NCBI RefSeq assembly: GCF_024399315.1
Contig: NZ_CP075170.1
Coordinates: 186,001-250,000, forward strand
Length of the DNA: 64,000 nt
Origin: Chryseobacterium sp. MA9
Lineage (GTDB): Bacteria; Bacteroidota; Bacteroidia; Flavobacteriales; Weeksellaceae
Direction of reading: 5' to 3'
The notes under the pieces are model-generated. The model was not told the origin of the DNA. It made no database searches and saw only the letters and a list, made by a program, of their open reading frames with translations. The translations under genes were made by a program, and so were the position numbers. Position 1 is the first letter of the stretch; the number at the start of each line of letters is the position of its first letter. Shown here piece by piece: positions 10,280-19,768 of this stretch.

Positions 10280-11308
10280 ATGGAAACTATAAAACTAATT
10301 TTTCCTATGCCAACATATCCATGGACGGCTCCTGTTTCTCCTTTTGCGAGGAGAGACTTTTATGAAGAACGTGAATGGTACGATACCGACTATACATTTT
10401 TGTCGCCTAAAGCTAGAGAAAAATACAAGCAACACGGTCTCTCGCAGGTAACTGTCTGGATGTTGCCTACCGTCACAGAATGGCATCGCATTATGCCTGT
10501 CACTCGTTATTTAATATATCATACCGTATTTGACGATTACTTCGAGAACTGCCCTGTGGATAAACTATATGGAATACGAGACCATTTCATTGACGTGGTA
10601 TTGGGGGCAAAACCTCATCAGAATGATATTGGGCTTTTCAGACAAATCGCTAAAACCACTGAAGAAATCAGGGCGCTTGGAGCACCGGGCTTTTGGTTTG
10701 ATCGTCTGGCGCATTCATTTTATAAATACATAACTTATGGTATTATAGAAGAAGCTGTTTACAAAGTGGCCGAGAAGAAACGCTTCCCTTCGTTGGTTCA
10801 TTATATGCATATTCATGAATTTACAGTAGGTATGTGCCCTTATGTTGATATGATTGAGCCTGCAACCGATTGTTATCTGCCGCCAGAGGTATTTAAGCAT
10901 CCGATGATCCAGCGTTTGGTTGTTCTGATGAATAGAATTATTGCAGTACAAAACGATGTGTCATCCCTGGCAAGAGAGATGTCAAGAGGAAGTTTGGAAA
11001 TGATGAATTTAATATTGATCATTCAACATGAAAACAAAATATCATTGGAGGAAGCCTACCAAGAGGCCATGAAAATACACTATGCCGATGTAGCAGAGTT
11101 CCATGCTATACATAAGGCGCTTCCCGATTTTGGGCCCGATCACCCTGTTTTTGGGGCGCACCTCAAAGCTATAGATCACTATATAACACACTACGAATAC
11201 ATGATTGCCGGCATTAACCAATGGTATCAGTTTGGAGATAGCGTGCGCTATAATGATATAGGAGGCTATCCTGATCCCGGTTCTGAATACGATAAAATCT
11301 TAGGTTGA
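10280..11308 (+). CDS. Class I terpene synthase, second of tandem pair
   Basis: A 342-aa class I terpene cyclase with canonical motifs: DDYFE at 85-89, NDVSSLARE at 225-233 matching the NSE metal-binding consensus, and RYND near the C-terminus. Both metal sites look intact, so it is probably active. It lies 97 bp after the first synthase, same strand, probably one transcript. The two share many positions but are clearly divergent paralogues, suggesting different products. The substrate chain length cannot be read from the sequence. Confidence 0.88.
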   Translation: METIKLIFPMPTYPWTAPVSPFARRDFYEEREWYDTDYTFLSPKAREKYKQHGLSQVTVWMLPTVTEWHRIMPVTRYLIYHTVFDDYFENCPVDKLYGIRDHFIDVVLGAKPHQNDIGLFRQIAKTTEEIRALGAPGFWFDRLAHSFYKYITYGIIEEAVYKVAEKKRFPSLVHYMHIHEFTVGMCPYVDMIEPATDCYLPPEVFKHPMIQRLVVLMNRIIAVQNDVSSLAREMSRGSLEMMNLILIIQHENKISLEEAYQEAMKIHYADVAEFHAIHKALPDFGPDHPVFGAHLKAIDHYITHYEYMIAGINQWYQFGDSVRYNDIGGYPDPGSEYDKILG

Positions 11309-11526
11309 TTGAATCCCAATGTTTTTCTTATACCTGATCAGGTTTAAGAAAGGCAATTCAAAAGCTAAATAGAAATATAAACGGCAATATGGACCAGCTA
11401 CTGTAAATTCTTATCAAAAGAAAATGTGTGAATATTAAAAATTAAATCAACATAACAAAATGAAGCCAAAAGAATAAAAATCAAAAACGATCTGCCACGC
11501 GGCTTTGACCTTTGACCTGATCTTAT

Positions 11527-11862
11527 ATGAATATTAATAAAATAAAAAACAGGCTTGCAGAAAAATTGAGCAATGATTGCAGTACATGGCATGATGTGCT
11601 AAATAATACACAGCCAAAGGATTTTGTTTGTAACCATTGGAAAGTAGACATCAGTCCAACGGATATTGAGATTGATATTCCTAATGGAGTCTTTTTGGTT
11701 AATGACGGCTTTTTCTCTACTAGTGGAACATTATTAGAGTTAGATAATGAAAATATATTTTACAATAAAGCCTTTACTGCAAAAGGTAAATTTAACCTAG
11801 ATAATGCAAGCAATCTAAAAATGGAGGAAATAAAAATTGAGATTGAAATAGATATTTTTTAG
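11527..11862 (+). CDS. Hypothetical small acidic protein
   Basis: A 111-aa protein without signal peptide or membrane segment and with an acidic, isoleucine-rich C-terminus (KIEIEIDIF). No family is recognised. The size, composition and position among other small orphan genes would fit an immunity protein of a toxin locus, but there is no direct evidence. Confidence 0.55.
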   Translation: MNINKIKNRLAEKLSNDCSTWHDVLNNTQPKDFVCNHWKVDISPTDIEIDIPNGVFLVNDGFFSTSGTLLELDNENIFYNKAFTAKGKFNLDNASNLKMEEIKIEIEIDIF

Positions 11863-12032
11863 ACTACATATGTTATTTAAAATGGAGCTTAATTAAGGTT
11901 TAGAATAATGTTGACAAGGTTAAAAAATAAAACAACACAAGACAAAACATTTCCTTATAGCTTACAGAGATAACTATTCTTTAGTACTAAAGTAAACACA
12001 AGTAACGCTAAGTTAACAATATCTAAAGAATA

Positions 12033-12428
12033 ATGAATAAAATTAATATCACATCGCCTATAAAAGAATTATCAGATTCTTTATTTAATAATAGAAAAAC
12101 AGAACAGTTAAGATATTACCCAATAGACAGATTTTATATAGTTGATAATAATTATTTAGGAAAAATATTATCAGCGAATCATTTAGAATTTCTTTTTTAC
12201 AATTTAGAAAAAATGAACCCGACCTATAGTGTTCAGTTATTTGTATGTTTACCAGAGCTATGGGAAAAGCTAATTTTTAATGATGTAATCACTTTGATTG
12301 AAAACTTTACCAGTCCTTTTTCTTTGTATACTTTGGTAGAGTTTACATATAAATATTTAGATATCGATGTAATGGATGATATATTTTGTAATGAAAAAGT
12401 AGATCTTAAATTTAAAAGACTGTCTTAG
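12033..12428 (+). CDS. Hypothetical protein
   Basis: A 131-aa protein, probably cytoplasmic, of unrecognised family. It is rich in N, F, Y and L and strongly AT-rich like its neighbour at 11527. It may belong to a decayed toxin-immunity region: directly after its stop an open stretch without a start codon follows. Confidence 0.5.
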   Translation: MNKINITSPIKELSDSLFNNRKTEQLRYYPIDRFYIVDNNYLGKILSANHLEFLFYNLEKMNPTYSVQLFVCLPELWEKLIFNDVITLIENFTSPFSLYTLVEFTYKYLDIDVMDDIFCNEKVDLKFKRLS

Positions 12429-12510
12429 CTATTTTATGAAGACCAGAATGTGTGGAAGGAGGAGAAAGACTTCAAGAAGGTTTCTGGCAAATCGAAAGGG
12501 AAGAAGTTGT
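12429..12510 (+). pseudogene. Possible C-terminal gene remnant
   Basis: Right after the preceding stop the same frame stays open for about 26 codons, with a lysine-rich reading (WKEEKDFKKVSGKSKGKKL) that looks like a protein tail. It has no start of its own. A similar degenerate tail (ENEKDFKGL) can be read at about 13010-13040. I take both as remnants of lost genes; evidence is weak. Confidence 0.25.
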
Positions 12511-12590
12511 GAGGGGGAAACTTTTCAATTTATATTTTATTTTATGACACATTCTGTCGTATTACCGTTATAGCTTTGAAAAAATATATT

Positions 12591-12797
12591 ATGAAACTTA
12601 AAGCTACTATAAGGGAAGAAATTCATCCAGATGATAAAAGTGCCATCGTAGAATTTCATGGGGATGAAAATAAGCGGCATTTCGAGTTGCACTGTACATT
12701 CGATCAATATCAACAACGACTTCGCAAATGGGATACATGGGAGTTTAAAATACGTCTTGAATTAGAAATATTTACAGATCCTAAAACAGGAGGTTAA
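12591..12797 (+). CDS. Hypothetical 68-aa protein
   Basis: A small soluble protein starting MKLKATIREE. The ATG at 12591 is preferred over an in-frame TTG at 12576. It is rich in charged and aromatic residues and has a compact look. No family recognised. It stands alone, followed by about 370 bases without a gene. Confidence 0.45.
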   Translation: MKLKATIREEIHPDDKSAIVEFHGDENKRHFELHCTFDQYQQRLRKWDTWEFKIRLELEIFTDPKTGG

Positions 12798-13168
12798 ATC
12801 ATATTTTACCAACTTATTCTATGATCAGGCCACTTAAGTAAATTCACCATATATTAGATAAAAAGAGCCTATCTGTGAGTAGATAAGCTCTAAAATATTG
12901 AAATAAAATTCAACTCTGTAAAATTTACAAACTTTTCTTTGTAATGGCGAAAAGGTATCAAGTGTGTGAGGTTTGGTAGAGAGATGGGAAACTTTCGTTT
13001 AAGAATACGGAGAATGAGAAAGATTTTAAAGGCTTATAGTGTATTGAAATAGAGGGGGTACGAGGTAGAGGATTTTATCTTACATACTTCCTGGGATACT
13101 GTCAAATTAAATCATCCTCGATTTTCTATCAACTGGGATAAACTTAACAAAGATTCTTTTGACATTAG
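12798..13168. other. Intergenic stretch with gene remnants
   Basis: No intact gene is seen. A short open stretch around 12975-13040 reads as a protein tail ending ENEKDFKGL on the plus strand but is broken upstream. The rest is AT-rich without a clear hairpin. Confidence 0.35.
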
Positions 13169-13987
13169 CTAAATACTAATGATTGAATTGGCAATTCTCT
13201 TTTCACCTCCGATTGGAGTGGTATAAAATCTCTGTTCAATTCCCCATAAAACAAATTTAAGATCTTCATCTGTTTCAATTTTAAATTTTCCATTTTCAAA
13301 TACTATTTGGCTGTATTGACTGGTATAAGAATATACAGCCTGTTTTTCAGGAGCAGATAAATTATTTAACGTCTCCATTACTAATGCAATTCTTTTTCTA
13401 TTAGGGACTGATACATTTCTGTTACTGAAATTAGGATCTACTGCAAGAAAATCGTTTTGTAAAAAGGAATCAGTCTCTGAAGCAGTTGCTTCTTTGTATA
13501 ACTGATCCATTCCTTTAAAAATTTTCTGAGCCGCAGGTAGCTTTTTGAAGTATAATATATCAGTATTCTTATCATATATAGCATCAGCAAATGGATTCAC
13601 TGTGATAATTGGTTTTTCTGTTTCAATTCTTAGTTCATCAATTGAAAACCATTTTTTGCTGATAAAGAAGCTAGAGTTAATAATTTGAAAAAAGTACAGA
13701 TTATTCTGTACGGTACAAATAAAAGATAATTTTGTAAGATCATTTCTTGTTATTTGATCATGATTTACAGAGTTCAAATCATTATTAATAAAATCAAATG
13801 AATAGCCTGATTGAGAAAACTGCGTAACTTTATAAAGCTCTTCATTTTCGATTAATGTAACTGGGTTATAATCTACTCCAACTAAATTTAATTGCGAAGT
13901 ATTATATACCTCTTCTTCTGTTTCAATTACTCGAAATATATTATGTTTTCTTTTTACTTTACCATAAATAAAAGTTGCCATATACAA
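13169..13987 (-). CDS. kwaB: KwaB-like anti-phage protein, DUF4868
   Basis: A 272-aa soluble protein whose C-terminal half fits the DUF4868 pattern: a segment with NTDILYFKKLPAAQKIF, then a helical stretch, VPNRKRIALVMETL, and a closing part with FENGKFKIETDEDL. DUF4868 proteins are the KwaB component of the Kiwa anti-phage system, which acts with the membrane protein KwaA. The adjacent upstream gene encodes just such a membrane protein, 6 bp away. The start may be M3. The family is recognised by pattern, not by a search. Confidence 0.72.
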   Translation of the reverse strand: MYMATFIYGKVKRKHNIFRVIETEEEVYNTSQLNLVGVDYNPVTLIENEELYKVTQFSQSGYSFDFINNDLNSVNHDQITRNDLTKLSFICTVQNNLYFFQIINSSFFISKKWFSIDELRIETEKPIITVNPFADAIYDKNTDILYFKKLPAAQKIFKGMDQLYKEATASETDSFLQNDFLAVDPNFSNRNVSVPNRKRIALVMETLNNLSAPEKQAVYSYTSQYSQIVFENGKFKIETDEDLKFVLWGIEQRFYTTPIGGEKRIANSIISI

Positions 13988-13993
13988 AGTGTT

Positions 13994-14515
13994 TTAAAGT
14001 TCTATAAATGTATAATTATTGATTCTCCTTAAATTATTAAAATGATCATTACCAGGAGTCTTTAGCTGTCTTTTCGTTATCAGGAATATTTTAATATTTG
14101 CCGAGGTCTTTATAAAATAGAAATGATAACCAAATAGTAAAAAAATAGGATTAAAATAAAGTGTCTGTGATAAGTAGGTGAAAATATAGATGATTAAAAA
14201 AACTACGATTAAAGTTGGAATATCATTTACACCCAAAGACACAAAAAAATATCCTAAATAAGTTGGTAAGAAATTGTTATTTGCCAATTCAATTTCCATC
14301 ACTGAACCACTTTGCAAATTATCTTTTGGTAATTTTCTTGCAATCATAAAACTCAGAGCTGTCAAAAGAATTGGAATCAATATAAATAAGCCCCAGGAAA
14401 AATACATCGAATATTTTTCAAGAACTATAAATACATATTTGTCTTTTACAAGAAATACCACAGCAATCAGCCAAGTTGAGTTAAAAGCTAAAAATAACTG
14501 ATATAAATATTTCAT
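13994..14515 (-). CDS. kwaA: KwaA-like membrane protein (Kiwa defence)
   Basis: A 173-aa membrane protein with about four transmembrane segments (roughly 8-25, 38-58, 84-102, 105-130). It contains NNNFLPTYLGYFFVSL between the second and third segments, which I associate with KwaA proteins. KwaA is the membrane-associated partner in Kiwa; KwaB follows immediately. Upstream lies a 370-bp region shared with a divergent gene. The pairing, size and membrane topology support the call. Confidence 0.72.
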   Translation of the reverse strand: MKYLYQLFLAFNSTWLIAVVFLVKDKYVFIVLEKYSMYFSWGLFILIPILLTALSFMIARKLPKDNLQSGSVMEIELANNNFLPTYLGYFFVSLGVNDIPTLIVVFLIIYIFTYLSQTLYFNPIFLLFGYHFYFIKTSANIKIFLITKRQLKTPGNDHFNNLRRINNYTFIEL

Positions 14516-14885
14516 TCTTTTACTTTTTTGTAATCTTTTGAATAAATCGTAATATTTAAAATGTTATCAAAAAATAGTTTATATATAATTGTAATAATTA
14601 CGGTTTTCCGTAAAATCAAAAATAGATATTACTTAGCTTTTGTAGATCAGTATTTTCACTGAATTAAATATGAAAAACAATATATTATTGATTTCTTTTA
14701 ATAGCTTTTTGAATTTGTTCAAGTTTTAGTTGCTTTGATTGCTTTTTGGGATTGATAATTTTATCTTAATTAGTGCATGGAAATTTTAGATATGTTATCT
14801 TTGGCTAAAAGTTAATTGATATCGGCAATTATCAATATTTAAATACATAAATGCTAGATATTTAATCTAATTAAAAAAACGTGCA
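14516..14885. promoter_or_regulatory. Divergent intergenic region with promoter box and hairpin
   Basis: This region separates the minus-strand Kiwa pair from the plus-strand HARE-HTH gene. It holds a perfect inverted repeat TTACGG-TTTT-CCGTAA at 14598-14613, a possible operator or small hairpin. A TATCTTTG box at 14796-14803 fits the Bacteroidetes -7 consensus TAnnTTTG and would serve the plus-strand gene. No matching -33 TTG at good spacing was found. Confidence 0.35.
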
Positions 14886-15788
14886 ATGACCTTTCTAGAA
14901 CTTGCTCAATCCATATTAAAAGAAGAAAAGAAACCATTGACAGCCACTGAGATTTGGAACCTTGCTGTCGAAAAAGGATACAATAAAAAACTAAATTCAC
15001 AGGGAAAGACTCCATGGTCAACATTAGGAGCTCAGATCTATGTGAATAGCAAAGACAATCCGAAATCAGTTTTTGCTAAAACAGATTCACGACCGAAAAG
15101 ATTTTATCTAAAATCAATGGAAGGGGTATTGGAAGATTATGAAAATACAATTCCAGAAGATCTACCACCACTGAAAAAAAAGAAATTTGATTTTTTAGAA
15201 AAAGACCTTCATAAATACTTAACCTATTTCGTTTATTATCATTTAAATTGTTATACCAAAACAATAAAGCATCATACTTCTAGTAAGAAAGAATTTGGAG
15301 AATGGGTGCACCCTGATATGGTGGGATGCTATTATCGTATGGAAGATTGGAAGCCGGAAATCAATGAATTTAGCAGTGCCGTTGGCGTAAATTCCATCGT
15401 TTTATATTCATTTGAAATCAAAAGAGAGTTAAGCTTCGGCAACTTGAGAGAAAGTTTTTTTCAATGTGTTTCAAATTCTTCTTGGGCAAATGAGTCTTAT
15501 CTAGTGGCTGCAAGAATATCAGAGGATGAAGATTTTATGAATGAATTGTCGAGGTTAGCTGCATCATTTGGTATTGGGGTTATCGAGCTTGATCTCGACG
15601 ATCCGCATTCTTCTGATGTGATTCTTCCGGCTAAATACAAAAAGAATTTAGACTTTGAAACAATGAATAAGCTGGCAATGAATAATGATTTTAAAGACTT
15701 TATTGAAACTGTTAAAATTGATTTGACGAGTAAGAAGATTCATAAGAAGGAATATGATCCTGTTGACGACTTAGAGAGTCTGAAGTAG
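14886..15788 (+). CDS. HARE-HTH protein with PD-(D/E)XK-like domain
   Basis: A 300-aa protein. Residues 1-75 form a HARE-HTH domain (FLELAQSILKEEKKPLTATE ... SQGKTPWSTLGAQIY), a winged-helix fold often attached to restriction enzymes. The C-terminal part has HPDMVG (D144) and SFEIKRE (E177, K179), an arrangement of the PD-(D/E)XK nuclease type. This fits COG2958-like proteins. It probably senses or cuts modified DNA, but that is inference from the domains. It lies between Kiwa and a restriction-modification pair and is followed by a good terminator. Confidence 0.7.
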   Translation: MTFLELAQSILKEEKKPLTATEIWNLAVEKGYNKKLNSQGKTPWSTLGAQIYVNSKDNPKSVFAKTDSRPKRFYLKSMEGVLEDYENTIPEDLPPLKKKKFDFLEKDLHKYLTYFVYYHLNCYTKTIKHHTSSKKEFGEWVHPDMVGCYYRMEDWKPEINEFSSAVGVNSIVLYSFEIKRELSFGNLRESFFQCVSNSSWANESYLVAARISEDEDFMNELSRLAASFGIGVIELDLDDPHSSDVILPAKYKKNLDFETMNKLAMNNDFKDFIETVKIDLTSKKIHKKEYDPVDDLESLK

Positions 15789-15792
15789 TAAA

Positions 15793-15823
15793 AAAATCCT
15801 TACTTCCAAAAGTAAGGATTTTT
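15793..15823. terminator. Rho-independent terminator
   Basis: AAAATCCTTACTT, loop CCAA, AAGTAAGGATTTTT forms a 13-bp stem just after the HARE-HTH stop, followed by T. It is nearly symmetric and could also act for the minus-strand specificity gene ending at 15880. Confidence 0.8.
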
Positions 15824-15879
15824 GATAATTTACAATGATTTTAACCCTAACGGTCAGATTAAGTCATGACTATTACGCT

Positions 15880-17010
15880 TCATGCGTTGGCATTTTCAAT
15901 CAATTCATTTAATTCTGTCTTTTTTCTCTCTACATACAAAACTACCTTTCGGACTATTGATTTATTAATGGCGGAAATTAGAAAGTCCATTATTTCATAG
16001 TCAGGTTTATCATTTTTGACAGGTAATTGAATGTATTTGTTTTTTACTACATTCCATCCACCTAATTTATTTTTATATGAATATAAAGGTAAATCAGTTA
16101 CTTTATTAATACATTGAACAGCAAATAAATACTGATTCGGCAATAATTTATTGTCATCTAAAATCCAGCGAATTGCATAAGCATCTGATAAAACCGTAAA
16201 TTCATTAGATTGGTAGTAAGCTCGGTAAATATCACTATTTGAAGGAATAGAAATCACATTCTTTAAAATAGTTGCTCCCTCTTTAGGTACAAAGTAGTTC
16301 AATCCTTGGTTCTTGAAGCTAGATGTGAGACACGGAAGATTATATTTTTCTGTCATATGTTTTGATAATTCATCCGCTTTGAAAGGTAACTTTTTTGTAT
16401 TTATTCTTTCAAATAGATTTCCAATTTTAAACTCGCTCCATTCAATATTTTCAAAGTTCTCTAAAGCGTTCGTCTCCTGTTCTGTTAAATCATAATTACT
16501 TAATCTATTTTCAGAAAGATATTTTTCAAGTTTTTCCATTCGTTCTGCTTCCAACTCAGCAACAAAACGCTCCATAAAGTCAAAATCAATATCTCCGTTT
16601 TTCTTTATTGGTAAGGTTAATTCCGAATTTAAAAATGTTTTATCCACATTTCTAACTAGTACTGACAATAAGGGTTGCTTTAATTTATTTAATGCTGATG
16701 TAAAAAAAGGAATTGTTATGGGTCTAATATCAATTTTAGGAACTACTTTACGAACGAATTGACCTGCATACCAGGGGGTTTGCCGGTAGAAAAAATCCAT
16801 TTGCAGAAGCCCCAAGCTCCAATTGCCTGCCTGGTTTATATTTTTACTATTTACAAAACCAGTTTTTTGTAAAACTCCTTGGTTTTGAGATGTTCTTGTT
16901 ACGTAATCAAATTGTTTTCCTGAAACCAATTTATTAGTATTAAAACTAAGAGTGTTTTCAATTTTGAATAATTGACCAACTCTAAATTTCCCCCACTCAA
17001 CATTTTTCAA
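15880..17010 (-). CDS. Restriction-modification specificity subunit (BcgIB/HsdS-like)
   Basis: A 376-aa DNA-recognition subunit with two half-repeats. Each half starts with a W-x-F-K/R-V/I-G-x-LF-motif: EWGKFRVGQLFKIE near residue 5 and EWSEFKIGNLFERI near 190. Each probably binds half of a split target. It lies 20 bp after the fused nuclease-methylase gene, same strand, as in BcgI-type systems. It lacks a separate HsdM/HsdR context, so a type I system is less likely. Confidence 0.82.
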   Translation of the reverse strand: MKNVEWGKFRVGQLFKIENTLSFNTNKLVSGKQFDYVTRTSQNQGVLQKTGFVNSKNINQAGNWSLGLLQMDFFYRQTPWYAGQFVRKVVPKIDIRPITIPFFTSALNKLKQPLLSVLVRNVDKTFLNSELTLPIKKNGDIDFDFMERFVAELEAERMEKLEKYLSENRLSNYDLTEQETNALENFENIEWSEFKIGNLFERINTKKLPFKADELSKHMTEKYNLPCLTSSFKNQGLNYFVPKEGATILKNVISIPSNSDIYRAYYQSNEFTVLSDAYAIRWILDDNKLLPNQYLFAVQCINKVTDLPLYSYKNKLGGWNVVKNKYIQLPVKNDKPDYEIMDFLISAINKSIVRKVVLYVERKKTELNELIENANA

Positions 17011-17030
17011 TTTTTTGTTAAGCGGGGATT

Positions 17031-19079
17031 CTACTTTCCCAATTCTTCATCAACTGAATTTTGTTCTAGTAAGTTACTTATATCCCAAGATAAATAGGCG
17101 CTCACTGTTTTTTTTAAATCTTGCAGAGTTGGTTTGGTCTCAGTTGGTGCAGATTGATTCCAGTCGGCTCCATTATTCGGATCAATATGGCCTTCGTAGT
17201 ATTCATTTTCTTTAAAAATATTCAATTTGCTTTTACCAAAACGGACCAAATCAACAACTTCTTGATAGCGTTCTTGGGCACGATCGATATCTTTTAAATT
17301 ATTACTGGATTTTTTTCGGTTAGACCTTGCGTAACCATCATTACTAAAATCAATAAATTTTACAATCTCATCTTTATGATGTTTTTCGTTTACTTTAAAC
17401 ACATAGATTTGGGTTTGTACGCTAGATTTACCAATGAAAATATCAATTGGCATTTTGATACTTGCCAAAAGCGTATGCTTAGTCAAGATTCTTTTATTAT
17501 AGTCAACTGCTTTACCTGAACCAGATGAGTGTTGAATAATGATTGCAGCATAGCCTTTATTCATCATATTCAATGCTTTTTCGACAAAGTTCATTCCATT
17601 TCCTGAAGCAGAATAAGGAGGATTGAGAATAAAAGCATTCGCAGGGAATTTGGTTTTAGGTTTTCCAAATCCATACTTACCGTCAAAGTCTTTAATTGAG
17701 TCTGTATTTAAGATGTTAGAACTACCGTCACCCATCAAAATCATATTTAAGATTGCTAACATATAAACACTTGATAGCAGCTCTAAACCAAGCAATTGTT
17801 CTGCTTTGATTTTAATTTCTTTTTGGGTTAGTTCGTCTGGGGATTGAATAGTGTTTTTAGCATCATTCAACATTTCATTCATTGCGGCAACTAACAAACC
17901 TGCTGAGCCTGTGGCAAAATCCCACACATAAGAATCTTTGTTAACTCTTGCAAGTTTTACTAATAGAGAAGCAACATACGAAGGTGTAAGTACAACGTCA
18001 TTTAATTTGTCTTGAGAAAAACCTAACCAACCGTACATTTCATTGAACAGTTTGCCTGTAAAATCTGTGGTCAAGCCAATTTTGTAATAGATGCCTAAAT
18101 CATCTACAATTTTACCAAACACTCTTTTTAGTTGGCTTTCTCCGTCTTCAACTTTATTAATGTTCTCCGTTAATAGTGTGTTAGATAATGTTCTTACAAT
18201 TAGTTGTCGTTTTTCATCTGGAATCTCCTTATGACTTAAAAATGATTCTATCTTTTTAATCATTAAATCCCCATCCCTATAACCTTTCTCCTTTGATGAT
18301 TTTAAGTCTGATTTTTCGAGAGGTGAGACTTTTCCTGGAATACCAAGTGTTGCAATAATTGAAGCAGCTACTAAATAAACACGGTCATTTTCTCCTAAAC
18401 CTTTTTCATTTTGGTAAATGTCATTGTTAAGTTTTACAAGACTTTGGTCAATTTCTCTTTCTCGTTGTTCCTTAAGTCTATCAAGTTCTTCCTGTGAAAG
18501 TTGAAGAGTTTTAACAGTATCAATAAAAGTGTCAAAATTTTTAGGTGCTAAAAATGAAAAATCAGTATAATTACCAATTTTCTGCCCTGCTCCCAAATTG
18601 CTTTTTGAAACATAATAAACACCTATTTCATGATGAATTTTTTCTGTTTCATCTTTGTAACCAGTCATTCCGATAGCGATAATATCGGTATAACTTGTAT
18701 GATGAAGTAAGGCGTTTGCATAATGCACTGCTCCGTTTACAGCATATGAATTGATGTTTTTTAAATTAGGTTCATTTTTTACCGTTCTATTTTCTACTTG
18801 ACCATCACCATCTAATTTTACGAGTTTGCCTTTGTAGCCTTTATATTCAATTAATACAGGAAAAAAATTTTGATACTTATCTTGTAATAGTAGTTTTACA
18901 TCTGGTCGATTTGCTCCTACTCCGCCATTCTTTGTAAAATAGTCTGAAAGAGCTTTGTCAATTTCGTTGTTCAGTGACTCCTGCTCTAATTTATAATCTA
19001 ATTTATATTTTTTAAGCCATCCATTTGCTAAATCTGCAATATTTGGTTCTATTGATTTTGTTGTTGTTTTTCCTTTCAT
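17031..19079 (-). CDS. Fused restriction nuclease and N6-adenine methylase (BcgIA-like)
   Basis: A 682-aa bifunctional enzyme. The N-terminal nuclease domain has RPDVKLLL (D60) and VLIEYKG (E78, K80), a PD-(D/E)XK site. The methylase has motif I DFATGSAGLL at about 387-396 and the catalytic NPPY at 486-489, so it is a gamma-type N6-adenine methyltransferase. Together with the specificity subunit it should cut and modify one site, as in type IIB/IIG BcgI-like systems. All key residues look present. Confidence 0.85.
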   Translation of the reverse strand: MKGKTTTKSIEPNIADLANGWLKKYKLDYKLEQESLNNEIDKALSDYFTKNGGVGANRPDVKLLLQDKYQNFFPVLIEYKGYKGKLVKLDGDGQVENRTVKNEPNLKNINSYAVNGAVHYANALLHHTSYTDIIAIGMTGYKDETEKIHHEIGVYYVSKSNLGAGQKIGNYTDFSFLAPKNFDTFIDTVKTLQLSQEELDRLKEQREREIDQSLVKLNNDIYQNEKGLGENDRVYLVAASIIATLGIPGKVSPLEKSDLKSSKEKGYRDGDLMIKKIESFLSHKEIPDEKRQLIVRTLSNTLLTENINKVEDGESQLKRVFGKIVDDLGIYYKIGLTTDFTGKLFNEMYGWLGFSQDKLNDVVLTPSYVASLLVKLARVNKDSYVWDFATGSAGLLVAAMNEMLNDAKNTIQSPDELTQKEIKIKAEQLLGLELLSSVYMLAILNMILMGDGSSNILNTDSIKDFDGKYGFGKPKTKFPANAFILNPPYSASGNGMNFVEKALNMMNKGYAAIIIQHSSGSGKAVDYNKRILTKHTLLASIKMPIDIFIGKSSVQTQIYVFKVNEKHHKDEIVKFIDFSNDGYARSNRKKSSNNLKDIDRAQERYQEVVDLVRFGKSKLNIFKENEYYEGHIDPNNGADWNQSAPTETKPTLQDLKKTVSAYLSWDISNLLEQNSVDEELGK

Positions 19080-19373
19080 TACTTCTAATGTTCAAAGCGA
19101 ATTTAGCAAACAAAGATAAAGTTTTTGATGGACTTGTTTGACTGGTTTTTGAAGTTTTATAGGACAATTATCGAATGCTCACCTCTTATCATATGATTAT
19201 GTAATATTAAATCTATTGTTATTAGTAATAATTTTTGTAGAAATAATGTAATTTGGTTATAATAGGTTGCTTACTGTTGAATAAAGTAAGTTAATATTAT
19301 CAGTGGGAGATAAAATTTTTAGGTCAAAAAAAATTTAACTGGTCATAGAATAGAATTAATAAACTTGTATTTG

Positions 19374-19739
19374 TTAGGTTTTTATTTTCTTAAATGCAAG
19401 CTTTACTGTTTTTTCAAGATCTGAATAGTACTGTTCTTTTTGTTTTGTTAATTTAGTCTCAAGACTTAATGCCTCTTTGATTGTCATTAAAATATAACTC
19501 AAAGGATGTAACTTAAATAAAGAGTAAAAGTCAATTTCTAATGATTGACAAATTTTAATTAGAAGTTCCCAGCTAGTACTGTTTTCATATCTTTCTATTC
19601 TACCGATAGTTGTACTATTAGAACCTATAAGGAGACCCAAATCTTCCTGAGAAATTTTTTTCTTGAGTCTTTCAGTTCGAATTATACAACCAATTTGCAG
19701 ACCTAGAGCATAGATTTCGTCATTACTATATTCTTTCAT
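19374..19739 (-). CDS. XRE-family transcriptional regulator
   Basis: A 121-aa protein with an XRE helix-turn-helix at about 12-70 (KKKISQEDLGLLIGSNSTTIGRIE) and a short helical tail. It lies upstream of the restriction-modification genes on the same strand, 294 bp away, like a controller protein. A 26-bp perfect palindrome sits 30 bp before its start codon and is a likely operator for autoregulation. Whether it controls the restriction genes is inferred. Confidence 0.8.
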   Translation of the reverse strand: MKEYSNDEIYALGLQIGCIIRTERLKKKISQEDLGLLIGSNSTTIGRIERYENSTSWELLIKICQSLEIDFYSLFKLHPLSYILMTIKEALSLETKLTKQKEQYYSDLEKTVKLAFKKIKT

Positions 19740-19768
19740 ATAGTAAAAATTGAAATATTAAATAATAT

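Noticed and set aside
15880..19079. Classical type I restriction system
   Set aside because: No HsdR translocase is present and the methylase carries its own N-terminal nuclease, as in BcgI-like enzymes.
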